Origin: Paludibacteraceae bacterium
GTDB lineage: Bacteria; Bacteroidota; Bacteroidia; Bacteroidales; Paludibacteraceae
Direction: 5' to 3'
DNA: 64,000 nucleotides
Assembly (NCBI GenBank): GCA_017551675.1
Contig: JAFZLC010000038.1
Span: 1 to 64,000, forward strand
Position numbers and translations under genes: made by a program. Positions 25,985 to 35,430 of this stretch are shown in pieces. The stretch's first letter is position 1, and each line of letters opens with the position of its first letter. Under the pieces are notes generated by a model. That model was not told where the DNA came from and did not search any database. It was given only the letters and a program-made list of their open reading frames with translations.

Positions 25985-27778
25985 ATGAAAGAACTGTTTA
26001 TAAAGCTCGAAGATACATTCATAAAATTCCTTCGCTGGCGCGAAAACAATATAAGTGAGAAGCATTTCGTTATCTTCTTAAGCTTGATTGTTGGATTTTT
26101 CTGTGCGTTAGCTGCTCATATACTGAAATACCTCATCAACATTTTTCACGTTTTGGTGAAGAGTCATTTTGAAGAGGGAAACCTGAACTATTTATATTTG
26201 GCTACACCAATCATTGGAGTTCTTCTTGCCAGCTTATATGTCAAATATTTCGTGAAAGATGACATCAGTCACGGAGTAACGAAGATTATGTTTGCCATAT
26301 CACAGCGGAAAGCGAGGATTAAGCGTCACAACATGTGGTCGTCAATCATTGCCAGTTCACTCACCATCGGATTTGGTGGATCGGTCGGAGCCGAGGCACC
26401 AATTGTACTGACAGGTTCTGCCATTGGATCCAACCTCGGACATCTATTCCGAATGGAACAAAAGAACCTGATGCTATTAGTAGGATGTGGTGCAGCAGGT
26501 GCGGTGGCAGGAATCTTCAAAGCCCCCATCGCAGGTGTTGTCTTCACGCTAGAAGTATTGATGCTCGACTTGACCATGGCATCCATTGTGCCCTTACTAA
26601 TCTCAGCCTCAACGGCATGCGTCTTCACCTACTTCTTCAGCAACTCAGACTATCTTTTCAGTTTCACACTAAACGAGCCATTAAAGATGGAGACCATTCC
26701 ATACTATGTGGTTTTAGGTATATTATGCGGATTCGTTTCTCTCTACTTTACGAGAGGAATGAACAAACTGGAAAGTTTCTTCGGAAGCATTAAGAGTCCT
26801 ACCAACAAACTCATCGTCGGCGGACTCATCCTTAGTGTATTGATTTTCTTTATTCCACCGCTATACGGAGAAGGTTACGACACCATCGTCTACCTACTCG
26901 ATGGAAACGCAGAAGCCATTACGCAAAACAGTGTGTTCTACAATTTCCGCGGCAATTTTGCCATGATGTCACTGTTCATGTTTCTCATTCTATTCTTTAA
27001 GATTTTTGCATCTGCTGCAACCAATGGTAGTGGAGGAACGGGAGGTATCTTCGCCCCAAGTCTGTTCATGGGATGTATCACAGGCTATTTCATGGCATTT
27101 TTCTTAAACTATTTTCATATCGTCGACCTAACGGAGAAAGACTTTGCCCTGGCAGGTATGGCGGGTCTGATGGCAGGTGTCATGCATGCGCCACTGACGG
27201 GTACGTTCCTTATCGCAGAATTGACCGGTGGATATGGCATGTTCCTAAGTCTGATGATCACCTCCACCATCTCCTACATCACTATCTTAGCCTTCGAGCC
27301 ACACAGTTTGTACGCTATGCGTTTGGCTAAAAAAGGAGAGTTGCTCACCCACAACACAGACAAAAACATCCTCACCCTACTAAAAACAGAAAACGTCATT
27401 GAGACCGACCTTCAAACACTGCGACCTAACATGTACCTGGGTGACGTCATAAAACTGATTGCGCAATCCAACAGAAACATATTCCCGGTACTGGATTCTC
27501 GCAAAAGAATGGTGGGTCTTATCAGTCTAGACGAGATTCGAAACATCATGTTCCGTCCTGAGTTATACAAACGATTCAGAGTCTCCGAACTAATGGTTTC
27601 CCCACCCGCCTATGTTTCTTTGAACGATCCAATGGAAAAAGTCATGTATCAGTTTGAAAAGACAAAGGCATGGAATCTCCCCGTCTTTGACGAAAACAAC
27701 AAATATGTAGGCTATGTTTCCAAATCCAAAATATTCAATTCCTATCGTGAATTACTAGTGAAATTCTCTGACGAATAA
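25985..27778 (+). CDS. ClC-family chloride channel/transporter with C-terminal CBS pair
   Basis: The 597-residue protein has the ClC membrane core and, from about residue 450, two CBS domains that bind nucleotides in relatives. Core motifs are GSVGAEAPI (the Glu matches the external gating Glu of E. coli ClcA), FKAPIAGVVFTLEV, GSGGTGGIFAPSLFMG and HSLYAM (matching the chloride-coordinating Tyr). At the position of the internal proton-transfer Glu the sequence has Val (TLEV where ClcA has IEEM), as in true chloride channels. Start chosen at ATG 25985; the TTG at 25964 would add seven Lys/Glu-rich residues. Confidence 0.9.
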   Translation: MKELFIKLEDTFIKFLRWRENNISEKHFVIFLSLIVGFFCALAAHILKYLINIFHVLVKSHFEEGNLNYLYLATPIIGVLLASLYVKYFVKDDISHGVTKIMFAISQRKARIKRHNMWSSIIASSLTIGFGGSVGAEAPIVLTGSAIGSNLGHLFRMEQKNLMLLVGCGAAGAVAGIFKAPIAGVVFTLEVLMLDLTMASIVPLLISASTACVFTYFFSNSDYLFSFTLNEPLKMETIPYYVVLGILCGFVSLYFTRGMNKLESFFGSIKSPTNKLIVGGLILSVLIFFIPPLYGEGYDTIVYLLDGNAEAITQNSVFYNFRGNFAMMSLFMFLILFFKIFASAATNGSGGTGGIFAPSLFMGCITGYFMAFFLNYFHIVDLTEKDFALAGMAGLMAGVMHAPLTGTFLIAELTGGYGMFLSLMITSTISYITILAFEPHSLYAMRLAKKGELLTHNTDKNILTLLKTENVIETDLQTLRPNMYLGDVIKLIAQSNRNIFPVLDSRKRMVGLISLDEIRNIMFRPELYKRFRVSELMVSPPAYVSLNDPMEKVMYQFEKTKAWNLPVFDENNKYVGYVSKSKIFNSYRELLVKFSDE

Positions 27779-28236
27779 AGATAGAGACGCAATGCATCGC
27801 ATCTCATCTGTGATTAACTGAGAAACAGCAAGATACGAAAAAGAAAACAGGGCTCAAAAAAGCTCATCAACTCACGATTCTTACTGTTTATTTAAAACCT
27901 ATAAATCCATAGAACTCACCATAAAGCAATTTATGGAAAATTCCTCAACAAATCTTTATAAAAATTCACGATAAGAGGAAAAAAATCACTAACTTTGGAA
28001 CGACGGAAATTTTGGGGAAGTTAAGACTCAGAATGCAACTGTAGGAATATGTCAAAGCGAATGATAACAATCGGCAAGGATGTTCAAAAGGCACTCTTGA
28101 AATGACCGAAAGCTATAAAAATCACGGATGGCACCAACGAGTTGCATAGCATTCTCAGCAATCGAAGATTTCACACCCAAAAGAACGTCAACAGAATGTA
28201 CAATGCCCACAAGAAAGAAATTTAGGAGGACAAAAT
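27779..28236 (+). promoter_or_regulatory. lysC upstream region with promoter and long leader
   Basis: A -7 element TAACTTTG lies at 27990-27997, an exact consensus match without a -33 box, and would give a leader of about 230 bases. I cannot identify a riboswitch or an attenuator hairpin with a T run. One ATG-led frame (28128-28289) is rich in Thr codons and runs into lysC out of frame. Bases 27779-27980 show no gene and no clear terminator for the ClC gene. Confidence 0.45.
28224..28229 (+). promoter_or_regulatory. Canonical Shine-Dalgarno site of lysC
   Basis: AGGAGG stands seven bases before the lysC ATG at 28237, a perfect complement to the 16S rRNA tail. Starts elsewhere in this window are preceded by A-rich sequence without such a motif, so this site is an exception and also fixes the lysC start. 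Confidence 0.75.
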
Positions 28237-29547
28237 ATGAAAGTACTGAAATTTGGAAGTTCCGCATTAGCTTCCGCCAAACAATTTGAAGAAGTTGCCG
28301 AACTAATCAGCAAGGTAAGCGGTAAAAGAATCGTGGTTCTATCAGCTATGGATGGAACAACGGAAGAGTTAGTTGAGATTGCCGATTATCTATACAAAAA
28401 GAACCCTGACGGAGCCAAGGAGCTCATCAGTGCTTTGGAGCAAAAATACACAAAGCTAGTAGATGAGTTATTTGGCAAAAATGCAAAGCAAGACATAAAG
28501 AAAAACATCACAGCCAAGTTCGATGCAATCCGCGACTATTCGAAAGACATCTTCACATTGTTCGAAGAGAAGAGAATCATCGCGCAAGGCGGTCAGCTAT
28601 GCTCCTATCTCATGCAAGAGTATCTTTCATCCAAGGAAGTGGACTCCGTCGTTCTACCCGCATTATCATTCATGAAGATTGATAAAAACGAAGAACCGGA
28701 TGTCAACTTCATCAAAGAGGAGTTGAACACCCTGTTAGCAGAGAATGAGAGCAAAAGTTTGTTCCTTACAGAAGGAGCCATCTGTCAGAATGCCTACAAC
28801 GAGGTGGATCATTTAGGATTAGGAGGAAACGACTATACTGCGGCACTGATCGGATCTTCTGTACAAGCTGAAGAGATTGAGTTCTGGAGCGACTCCATCG
28901 GCATATACAACAACAATCCTAACATTGTGCCAAGTGCGAAGCCAGTTGAAAGACTTAGTTTCGACGAGGCTGCCGAGCTATCATACTTCCTAACACGCAT
29001 TATTCATCCAACCTGCATATTGCCAGCTAAGTTGGCCAACGTACCCGTACGTCTTCGCAACATCAATCAAAAAGACAAAAAGGGAACACTCATATCAACG
29101 CAATTCGATACTGGCAAGATAGAGGCCATAGCATCCAAAGATGGCATCACTGCTATCCTTATCAAGTCAAGCAGAATGTTGTTTGCCCATGGTTTCTTAC
29201 GTCGCATTTTCGAAATATTTGAAAGCTACAAGACTCCAATCGATATGATTACCACATCTGAGATTGGTGTTTCCATCACCATTGACAACAGCAAGCATCT
29301 GGATGAGATTGTTGATGATTTGAAGAAATTCGGAACTGTTTCCATTCACAAAGACATGACCATCGTCAGCGTGATAGGTGACCTACCTGAAAACAACATC
29401 GGATTCCAATCCAACATACTCTCAGCGTTGAAGGAGTTGCCAATCCGCATGATTTCATACGGAGGAAGTGCACATAACATTTCATTCCTCATCCGCACGA
29501 AAGATAAAGCAGAAGCTTTAAAAGCATTAGACAAACAACTTTTTTAA
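28237..29547 (+). CDS. lysC: Aspartate kinase
   Basis: Aspartokinase phosphorylates L-aspartate, the first step toward lysine, threonine and methionine. The N-terminal kinase fold has MKVLKFGSSALAS, where most relatives have KFGGTS, and the mid-domain WSDSIGIYNNNPNIVPSAKPV followed by LSFDEAAELSYF, as expected. The C-terminal third carries two ACT-like segments (IDMITTSEIGVSITID and IRMISYGGSAHNISF) that usually give feedback control. At 436 residues it is monofunctional, with no homoserine dehydrogenase part. lysA begins 11 bases after its stop, so the pair forms a lysine unit. Confidence 0.92.
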   Translation: MKVLKFGSSALASAKQFEEVAELISKVSGKRIVVLSAMDGTTEELVEIADYLYKKNPDGAKELISALEQKYTKLVDELFGKNAKQDIKKNITAKFDAIRDYSKDIFTLFEEKRIIAQGGQLCSYLMQEYLSSKEVDSVVLPALSFMKIDKNEEPDVNFIKEELNTLLAENESKSLFLTEGAICQNAYNEVDHLGLGGNDYTAALIGSSVQAEEIEFWSDSIGIYNNNPNIVPSAKPVERLSFDEAAELSYFLTRIIHPTCILPAKLANVPVRLRNINQKDKKGTLISTQFDTGKIEAIASKDGITAILIKSSRMLFAHGFLRRIFEIFESYKTPIDMITTSEIGVSITIDNSKHLDEIVDDLKKFGTVSIHKDMTIVSVIGDLPENNIGFQSNILSALKELPIRMISYGGSAHNISFLIRTKDKAEALKALDKQLF

Positions 29548-29558
29548 CTAATTACATT

Positions 29559-30716
29559 ATGATAAAAGGAAATTTTCCAATTGAGAAATTCAAGAATATT
29601 GAAACTCCATTTTACTACTACGACGTTGAATTGTTGAACAAGACACTTGATTTAGTGAAAAAATGTTCTACAGAACACAATGCAATAGTTCACTATGCTG
29701 TCAAGGCAAATGCCAACAAAAAGGTTTTGAGTCTGATTGCTAAAAGCGGGTTGGGTGCCGATTGCGTGAGTGGCAATGAGGTACAAGCAGCCATCAATGC
29801 CGGCTTTCCTGCAGACAAGATCGTATTTGCCGGAGTAGGAAAGACAGACAAAGAGATCAACCTAGCATTGGACAATGACATCTTCTGTTTCAATGCAGAA
29901 TCATTTCCCGAATTGGAAGTTATCAACGAATTGGCAAAGGCAAAGGGCAAAACTGCCAACGTCGAACTTCGTGTGAATCCGAACATTGACGCGCACACTC
30001 ATAAGAAGATCACCACTGGACTCAACGAAAACAAATTTGGTTTCAACATGGAGGATCTTCAATCTGCATGTCAGTTTATTGACAAAGCATCCAACTTGAA
30101 GTTAATCGGTCTTCACTTCCATATTGGTTCTCAAATCACAGATTTGAACGCATACGAAAGTCTATGCGTCAGAATCAACGAACTGCAAGAAGAGTTTGAT
30201 TCATGGGGTATCAAGATTGAGAACATCAATGTTGGAGGTGGATTAGGAATTAACTACGAGCATCCTAATCATATTCCAATTGCCGATTTCGAATCCTATT
30301 TCCGCGTTTTCGCCAAACATTTAAAGTTGAGAGACGGACAGAGACTACATTGCGAGCCAGGACGTTCGTTGGTGGCTCAATGTGGAAGTTTAATTACCAA
30401 GGTGACATACGTAAAAAAAGGTGTCAACAAGCAATTCGCCATTGTGGATGCTGGAATGACCGACCTAATTCGTCCTGCTCTATACGATGCATATCATAGA
30501 ATAGAAAACATCAGTTCCGACTTAGAAGTAGAAAAGTACGATGTTGTAGGTCCTATCTGTGAATCATCGGATGTGTTCGACAAAGACGTGGAATTAAACA
30601 AAACCCAAAGAGGTGATTATCTCGCCATCCGTTCCGCAGGAGCCTACGGAGAAATCATGGCATCTAACTATAATTTAAGAAGATTACCTCTCGGATACCT
30701 TTCAACAGAACTATAA
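29559..30716 (+). CDS. lysA: Diaminopimelate decarboxylase
   Basis: LysA removes the carboxyl group of meso-diaminopimelate to make lysine, with pyridoxal phosphate. The cofactor Lys49 lies in HYAVKANANKKVL. Further fold III decarboxylase motifs are LHFHIGSQI, NVGGGLGINY, CEPGRSLVAQCG and GPICESSDVF (catalytic Cys). The 385-residue length is normal. It follows lysC after 11 bases and precedes a glycosyltransferase gene by 10. Confidence 0.96.
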   Translation: MIKGNFPIEKFKNIETPFYYYDVELLNKTLDLVKKCSTEHNAIVHYAVKANANKKVLSLIAKSGLGADCVSGNEVQAAINAGFPADKIVFAGVGKTDKEINLALDNDIFCFNAESFPELEVINELAKAKGKTANVELRVNPNIDAHTHKKITTGLNENKFGFNMEDLQSACQFIDKASNLKLIGLHFHIGSQITDLNAYESLCVRINELQEEFDSWGIKIENINVGGGLGINYEHPNHIPIADFESYFRVFAKHLKLRDGQRLHCEPGRSLVAQCGSLITKVTYVKKGVNKQFAIVDAGMTDLIRPALYDAYHRIENISSDLEVEKYDVVGPICESSDVFDKDVELNKTQRGDYLAIRSAGAYGEIMASNYNLRRLPLGYLSTEL

Positions 30717-30726
30717 CAAAACTAGA

Positions 30727-31914
30727 ATGGAAGAATACATCAATCAATTCTTAAATGAGACACCCATAGAATATTGGTATGCCTTAGGAGTATTCGCAAT
30801 ATTATTTATCATACAATTGTATTACTACTTCACGTATTACAATCGAATCATTCGTCACAAAAAGAAGACAATGGAGGAGTCATTCAAATACTCAAGAAGT
30901 ACACCACCAGTGTCTGTCATCATCTGTGCACAGAATGAAGCAGAGAATTTGGAGAAGTTTCTTCCATCCATTCTCACGCAAGACTATCCGAAATACGAAG
31001 TGATTGTTGTCAATGATGGTTCTACCGACCAAAGTAGTATTCTGTTGGAAAAGTTGGACAAAGAGTATCCTCACTTGTATCATACATTCCTACCTATGGA
31101 TGCAAAATACACCAGCAGAAAAAAGATGTGTCTGACCGTAGGTATCAAAGCGGCAAAATACGATCATCTACTACTCTTGGATGCCGATTGCAAACCTGCC
31201 GGAAAATTTTGGATACAAAGCATCATGCAAAATTATGAAGATGGCACTGAAATCGTATTGGGATATAGCAAAACTGAAGGCGACGATAGTTTCCTAAGCA
31301 AACTCATCCGCTACGACTCAATCACATCTGCAATGAGATATCTCGGTTTTGCCCTTCAAGGAAAGACATACCGAGGCACTGCCAAAAACCTCAGTTACAA
31401 GAAAAATTTGTTTTTCCAAAACAAAGGGTTCTCATCTCACCTCAATCTTATTTTAGGTGATGATAGTCTATTCCTACAAGAGGTGGCAACTCCACAAAAC
31501 ACAAAGGTGGAAATCACTCCGCAATCCCTTACCATCTCTAACCGTAAGGAGACAACAAAATCCTTCATGTATCAAAGAGGTCTTTTATTAGAAACGCTGT
31601 GGAAGTACAAAAGATCCATTTTTACAAGCATATTCATAGAGAACATCAGCAGACTCCTCTTTTACGGAGTATTTGCAGTTCTATTTGCATTCTTCCTAAT
31701 CATGCAACAATGGATATTGGCAGGAATCACCTTCCTACTCTTCTTGATTCGATTCCTCACGCAATTGAATATCATACGAAAAAGTGCTATCATACTCGAA
31801 GAGAAGCCTTTCGCACTTTCCATTCCTTTCTTTGACATATTGATGCCATTGATTTCCATCTACATTACAATAACTGGAATGTTTGGCCGCAAAGAAGACT
31901 CATCATGGCGATGA
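30727..31914 (+). CDS. Membrane-bound family 2 glycosyltransferase
   Basis: The 395-residue protein has one N-terminal membrane segment (about residues 18-38), a GT-A catalytic domain and two to three C-terminal membrane segments. GT2 motifs are visible: PVSVIICAQNEAENL, VVNDGSTD, the LDADC metal site (Asp152, Asp154), LGDDS, and a YQRGLLLET segment resembling the QxxRW region of processive enzymes. The sugar substrate and acceptor cannot be told. It lies between lysA and mazG in the same transcription direction. Confidence 0.88.
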   Translation: MEEYINQFLNETPIEYWYALGVFAILFIIQLYYYFTYYNRIIRHKKKTMEESFKYSRSTPPVSVIICAQNEAENLEKFLPSILTQDYPKYEVIVVNDGSTDQSSILLEKLDKEYPHLYHTFLPMDAKYTSRKKMCLTVGIKAAKYDHLLLLDADCKPAGKFWIQSIMQNYEDGTEIVLGYSKTEGDDSFLSKLIRYDSITSAMRYLGFALQGKTYRGTAKNLSYKKNLFFQNKGFSSHLNLILGDDSLFLQEVATPQNTKVEITPQSLTISNRKETTKSFMYQRGLLLETLWKYKRSIFTSIFIENISRLLFYGVFAVLFAFFLIMQQWILAGITFLLFLIRFLTQLNIIRKSAIILEEKPFALSIPFFDILMPLISIYITITGMFGRKEDSSWR

Positions 31915-31943
31915 TGCGAAATAAATTCAACAAAGTATAGATC

Positions 31944-32738
31944 ATGAACACGACAGAAGATAAACTCAAGGCATTCCAACGATTGTTAGATGTAATGGAC
32001 GAACTTCGTATGAAGTGTCCTTGGGATAAGAAACAAACCTTCGAATCACTTCGTGCCAACACTATCGAAGAGACTTACGAGCTTTGCGATGCCATCATGA
32101 AAAAAGACATGAAGGAGATACGCAAAGAGTTGGGGGATGTCTTACTTCACATCGTTTTCTATTCAAAAATAGCCTCCGAGACAGAGGATTTTGACATTGC
32201 AGACGTATGCAACTCACTGTGTGACAAACTAATCTTCCGTCATCCTCATGTCTTTGGAGAAGGAGCCGCCAAAACAGCGGGAGAAGTGGAACAAACATGG
32301 GAGCAGATCAAGAGGAAAGAGAAAGATGGCAACAAGACGGTTCTGTCGGGTGTACCCGAAGCTCTTCCAGCACTCATCAAGGCCTACCGTGTACAAGACA
32401 AAGCTCGCAACGTAGGGTTTGATTGGCATGAAAAGGAACAGGTTTGGGACAAAGTAAAAGAGGAACTCAACGAACTGCAGGTGGAGGTGAACAACCAAGA
32501 TGCAGAAAAAATGGAGGAAGAGTTTGGCGACCTAATGTTCAGTATGATCAATGCTGCCCGTCTTTACAAAATCAATCCGGAAAATGCTTTGGAGAAATGC
32601 AATCAGAAGTTCATCCGTCGTTTCAATTATGTCGAACAGAAATCAAAAGAGAACAACATTGATCTAAAAGACATGTCATTAGAAGAGATGGATCGTTATT
32701 GGAACGAAGCAAAAATGGAAGAACGCAAAAGCCAATAG
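31944..32738 (+). CDS. mazG: Nucleoside triphosphate pyrophosphohydrolase MazG
   Basis: MazG hydrolyses NTPs and dNTPs to monophosphates plus pyrophosphate, cleaning the nucleotide pool. Both halves carry an all-alpha NTP-PPase site: IEETYELCDAI with KELGDVLLHI (Glu42, 43, 46; Glu62; Asp65), and again EELNELQVEV with EEFGDLMFSM. The LRMKCPWDKKQT start is typical, and the length of 264 is normal. It follows the glycosyltransferase by 29 bases and precedes the LRR gene by 11. Confidence 0.95.
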   Translation: MNTTEDKLKAFQRLLDVMDELRMKCPWDKKQTFESLRANTIEETYELCDAIMKKDMKEIRKELGDVLLHIVFYSKIASETEDFDIADVCNSLCDKLIFRHPHVFGEGAAKTAGEVEQTWEQIKRKEKDGNKTVLSGVPEALPALIKAYRVQDKARNVGFDWHEKEQVWDKVKEELNELQVEVNNQDAEKMEEEFGDLMFSMINAARLYKINPENALEKCNQKFIRRFNYVEQKSKENNIDLKDMSLEEMDRYWNEAKMEERKSQ

Positions 32739-32749
32739 GCATACAGACA

Positions 32750-34600
32750 ATGACAGGCACATTCATAACAAATAATTTCTTCGGCATAGCATTGGCTATT
32801 TATATCCTCAGCATAATTGCAATAGCAATAGAAGAATCCATTTCACGCAAACGAAAAGAGTTGATGTCTGATTTCGAAGATTTCTATAAGTATAAAAGGA
32901 TCTTATCAGAACGGACGAAAAAGAGGAAGAAGATTAGTGTCGAAGAATCTGATGAAATTCAAGTAAGCGACGACAAAGGGAAAATAATCTTAACAAGGCC
33001 CATATACGCACAAGATGGCAAAGTACTGATCGGTGTTGCGCAATGCAACGAAGTAATTTATCGCATTAAAAATGGCACTGAAAAAATAGCCAAAGGTGCT
33101 TTTCAAAGCAATCAGACAACACGACGAATTGAGATTCCTGCCTCAGTAACCGACATCGACAATTCCGCATTCGATGGTTGCAAATGCATTGAATGGTACG
33201 AAGTGGACCCACAAAACGAAGTCTATTACTCAATCAATGGAGTCTTGTACGAAAAATCCAAAAACGTTCTTTTTAAATACCCAATAGAGAAACAAGACAA
33301 TTCGTTTTATATTCTATCCAACACAACCGAAATTGCAGATAAAGCATTCAAAGGATGTGCTCACCTCAGGGAGATTTTCATCTCTTCATCCGTCATTGCC
33401 ATTCACCCCAATGCGTTTGAAAAAAATTGCAATCTGCGTGACATCAACGTTGATGATAAAAATTCATACTACACCTCTATCGATGGCGTTTTATACGACA
33501 AAGAAGTAAAGAAGCTTGTTCTTTTCGTCAACAAAGACAAATCGGCATTCTCCGTGCCGTCGACAGTGACGCACATCGGATGCAACGCATTTTCGCATTG
33601 TCATCAGATAAAAAATATCTTCCTGTCAAAAGAGATCTCCATCATTGGAGATTTGGCTTTTTCTGACTGCTGTGCACTACAAAGCATCATATTGCCAGAT
33701 GGTGTCGTTTCCATTGGCAACTGGGCTTTTGAAGATTGCGTATCACTATCAGAGATTAGCATTCCCGCTCAGCTATATTCACTTGGCAAATGGGCGTTTA
33801 AAAACTGCACATCACTTACGAACATCATTCTCCCCAACACATTAACAACCATCGAGAATGGTTGTTTCGAGCAGTGCACCGCACTAAAATCCATTGTCAT
33901 ACCATCTAGTATCACCACTATTGGAGAAAGTGCCTTTAGTCATTGTTCAGCTTTGTCTCACGTCGAGCTATCCCCAAAAACTACTCTAATAAAAGATTGG
34001 GCATTCTCTCATTGTACCTCCTTATCGGAAATCGAATTACCACAAAGCATTCAATCAATAGGACTTTCCGCCTTCGAATGCTGTGAAAGTTTGTTGAGCA
34101 TTGCCATACCACCACGGGTCAAAGAGATCCGCAACGCAACCTTCAAAGAGTGTAAAAAACTATTCTACATCGACTTTCCTCCATCGGTCTGCACCATTGG
34201 ACAATGGGCTTTCGGTGGTTGTTCTTCTTTAACCGACATAACACTTCCCAACACCATCACTCAAATTAATAGTTGGGCCTTCTGTCAATGTGGATCATTA
34301 GCCACCATCACACTACCCAAACATCTGGAGCAACTCAAGAAATGGATACTATGGCAATGCCCACAATTGGAAACAATTGACCTACCCACCGACCTAAAAG
34401 AGATAGAAGATTGGGCATTTAACGAGTGTGGGAAACTATCCAGTCTCTATATATTTCAAGAAGATCCAAGCACTCTAAAATTAGGTAAAGAGGCATTTGA
34501 GCGCACGCTCTATGACCGATGCACCCTACATGTTCCTGCCGACACAAAAGAGAATTATCTCAAGCATCCCGTTTTTTCAAAATTCAAACAAATCGTATAA
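32750..34600 (+). CDS. Membrane-tethered BspA-type leucine-rich repeat protein
   Basis: One hydrophobic segment (about residues 10-27) is followed by a basic stretch SRKRKE and a charged linker containing ERTKKRKK. From about residue 105 to the end run BspA/LRR_5 repeats of about 23 residues with the pattern IGxxAFxxCxxLxxIxLPxxLxxI. The final repeats end in a segment beginning LYIFQEDPSTLKLG. BspA relatives are usually surface proteins, but here there is no cleavable signal. The positive-inside rule places the repeats in the cytoplasm. Start chosen at 32750; the upstream ATG at 32699 would overlap mazG by 40 bases. Confidence 0.85.
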   Translation: MTGTFITNNFFGIALAIYILSIIAIAIEESISRKRKELMSDFEDFYKYKRILSERTKKRKKISVEESDEIQVSDDKGKIILTRPIYAQDGKVLIGVAQCNEVIYRIKNGTEKIAKGAFQSNQTTRRIEIPASVTDIDNSAFDGCKCIEWYEVDPQNEVYYSINGVLYEKSKNVLFKYPIEKQDNSFYILSNTTEIADKAFKGCAHLREIFISSSVIAIHPNAFEKNCNLRDINVDDKNSYYTSIDGVLYDKEVKKLVLFVNKDKSAFSVPSTVTHIGCNAFSHCHQIKNIFLSKEISIIGDLAFSDCCALQSIILPDGVVSIGNWAFEDCVSLSEISIPAQLYSLGKWAFKNCTSLTNIILPNTLTTIENGCFEQCTALKSIVIPSSITTIGESAFSHCSALSHVELSPKTTLIKDWAFSHCTSLSEIELPQSIQSIGLSAFECCESLLSIAIPPRVKEIRNATFKECKKLFYIDFPPSVCTIGQWAFGGCSSLTDITLPNTITQINSWAFCQCGSLATITLPKHLEQLKKWILWQCPQLETIDLPTDLKEIEDWAFNECGKLSSLYIFQEDPSTLKLGKEAFERTLYDRCTLHVPADTKENYLKHPVFSKFKQIV

Positions 34601-34632
34601 GAGAGTTTTACAAATCACCATTCAAGCAGCAA

Positions 34633-35421
34633 CTAATATGAAGTGTGGTTCATGAGACTTTCTGGCACATAATAATCTTCCACATTGAAATTGATATTGG
34701 CTTTATCCGCCTGCGTTATTTGATGACATCTCTTAATGCGATAGGTCTTGCCATCTTTGATGAAAAGTGCACCCGTTTGATGGAAACGAAAGGAGACATT
34801 CTTCTCCACACACTGACGTCGAATGTCTAAGATCCATTCGTAATCGCAAGGTCGTGCATGTTCACCCGACTCACCACCAACAGAGACCTCCTCTATCGTT
34901 TCATTCAAATAATTTGAAATGTCAATTCGTTCCAAAAGAGGAGCTATGGTCAATGTCTTGTGCTTAATCGGCAGAGATGAAAATATCGGCAGACGATAAT
35001 CTGCCATTTTCTGATTTTCAATGGTACACCCCACCATGACATTATCATAGCCATCACCCCAATCCGAGGGAATGCACTCCATAAAACGATCTATGCGTTT
35101 CGTAAAAAAGTAGAAAAGACAATCACTCCGCTCTCGCATCATCTTCCAACAATCCTGACGCCATTCATCGGCATCCTTCAGAAGGAAATCTGAGGTGAAA
35201 CAGGTCAAAACAAGGCTACCCGATGACACTTTATAACTATGGTCCCTTTTCTTCTTCACAGGAAGATTGAAGGCCAAAGTTTTTCGACATTCATTGCTTG
35301 CCGTCATACTACCATACATCTCATCTTGTCGGTACACATAGCAATACAAACATCCTGCACTAATCTTGGTGCATCCATGCCATGGATTCCAATATGAAAA
35401 CGTATAAAGTGACATAGGCAA
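34633..35421 (-). CDS. DUF5131 (phage Gp37/Gp68-like) protein
   Basis: The 262-residue protein matches the DUF5131/Gp37 family, found in phages and bacteria and only loosely characterised. Near the N-terminus it has WNPWHGCTKISAGCLYCYVY, with a three-Cys pattern resembling a radical-SAM iron-sulfur site. Later motifs are VMVGCTIENQ, SVGGESGEHARPCDYEW and SFRFHQTGA. Residues 1 and 3 are both Met. It lies nine bases after the TfoX-like gene on the same strand and shares its promoter. No phage genes surround it. Confidence 0.82.
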   Translation of the reverse strand: MPMSLYTFSYWNPWHGCTKISAGCLYCYVYRQDEMYGSMTASNECRKTLAFNLPVKKKRDHSYKVSSGSLVLTCFTSDFLLKDADEWRQDCWKMMRERSDCLFYFFTKRIDRFMECIPSDWGDGYDNVMVGCTIENQKMADYRLPIFSSLPIKHKTLTIAPLLERIDISNYLNETIEEVSVGGESGEHARPCDYEWILDIRRQCVEKNVSFRFHQTGALFIKDGKTYRIKRCHQITQADKANINFNVEDYYVPESLMNHTSY

Positions 35422-35430
35422 TCAACCCTG

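Noticed and set aside
28052-28267. 71-codon minus-strand frame upstream of lysC
   Set aside because: It overlaps the lysC start and ribosome site on the opposite strand and has no promoter or similarity that I can see.
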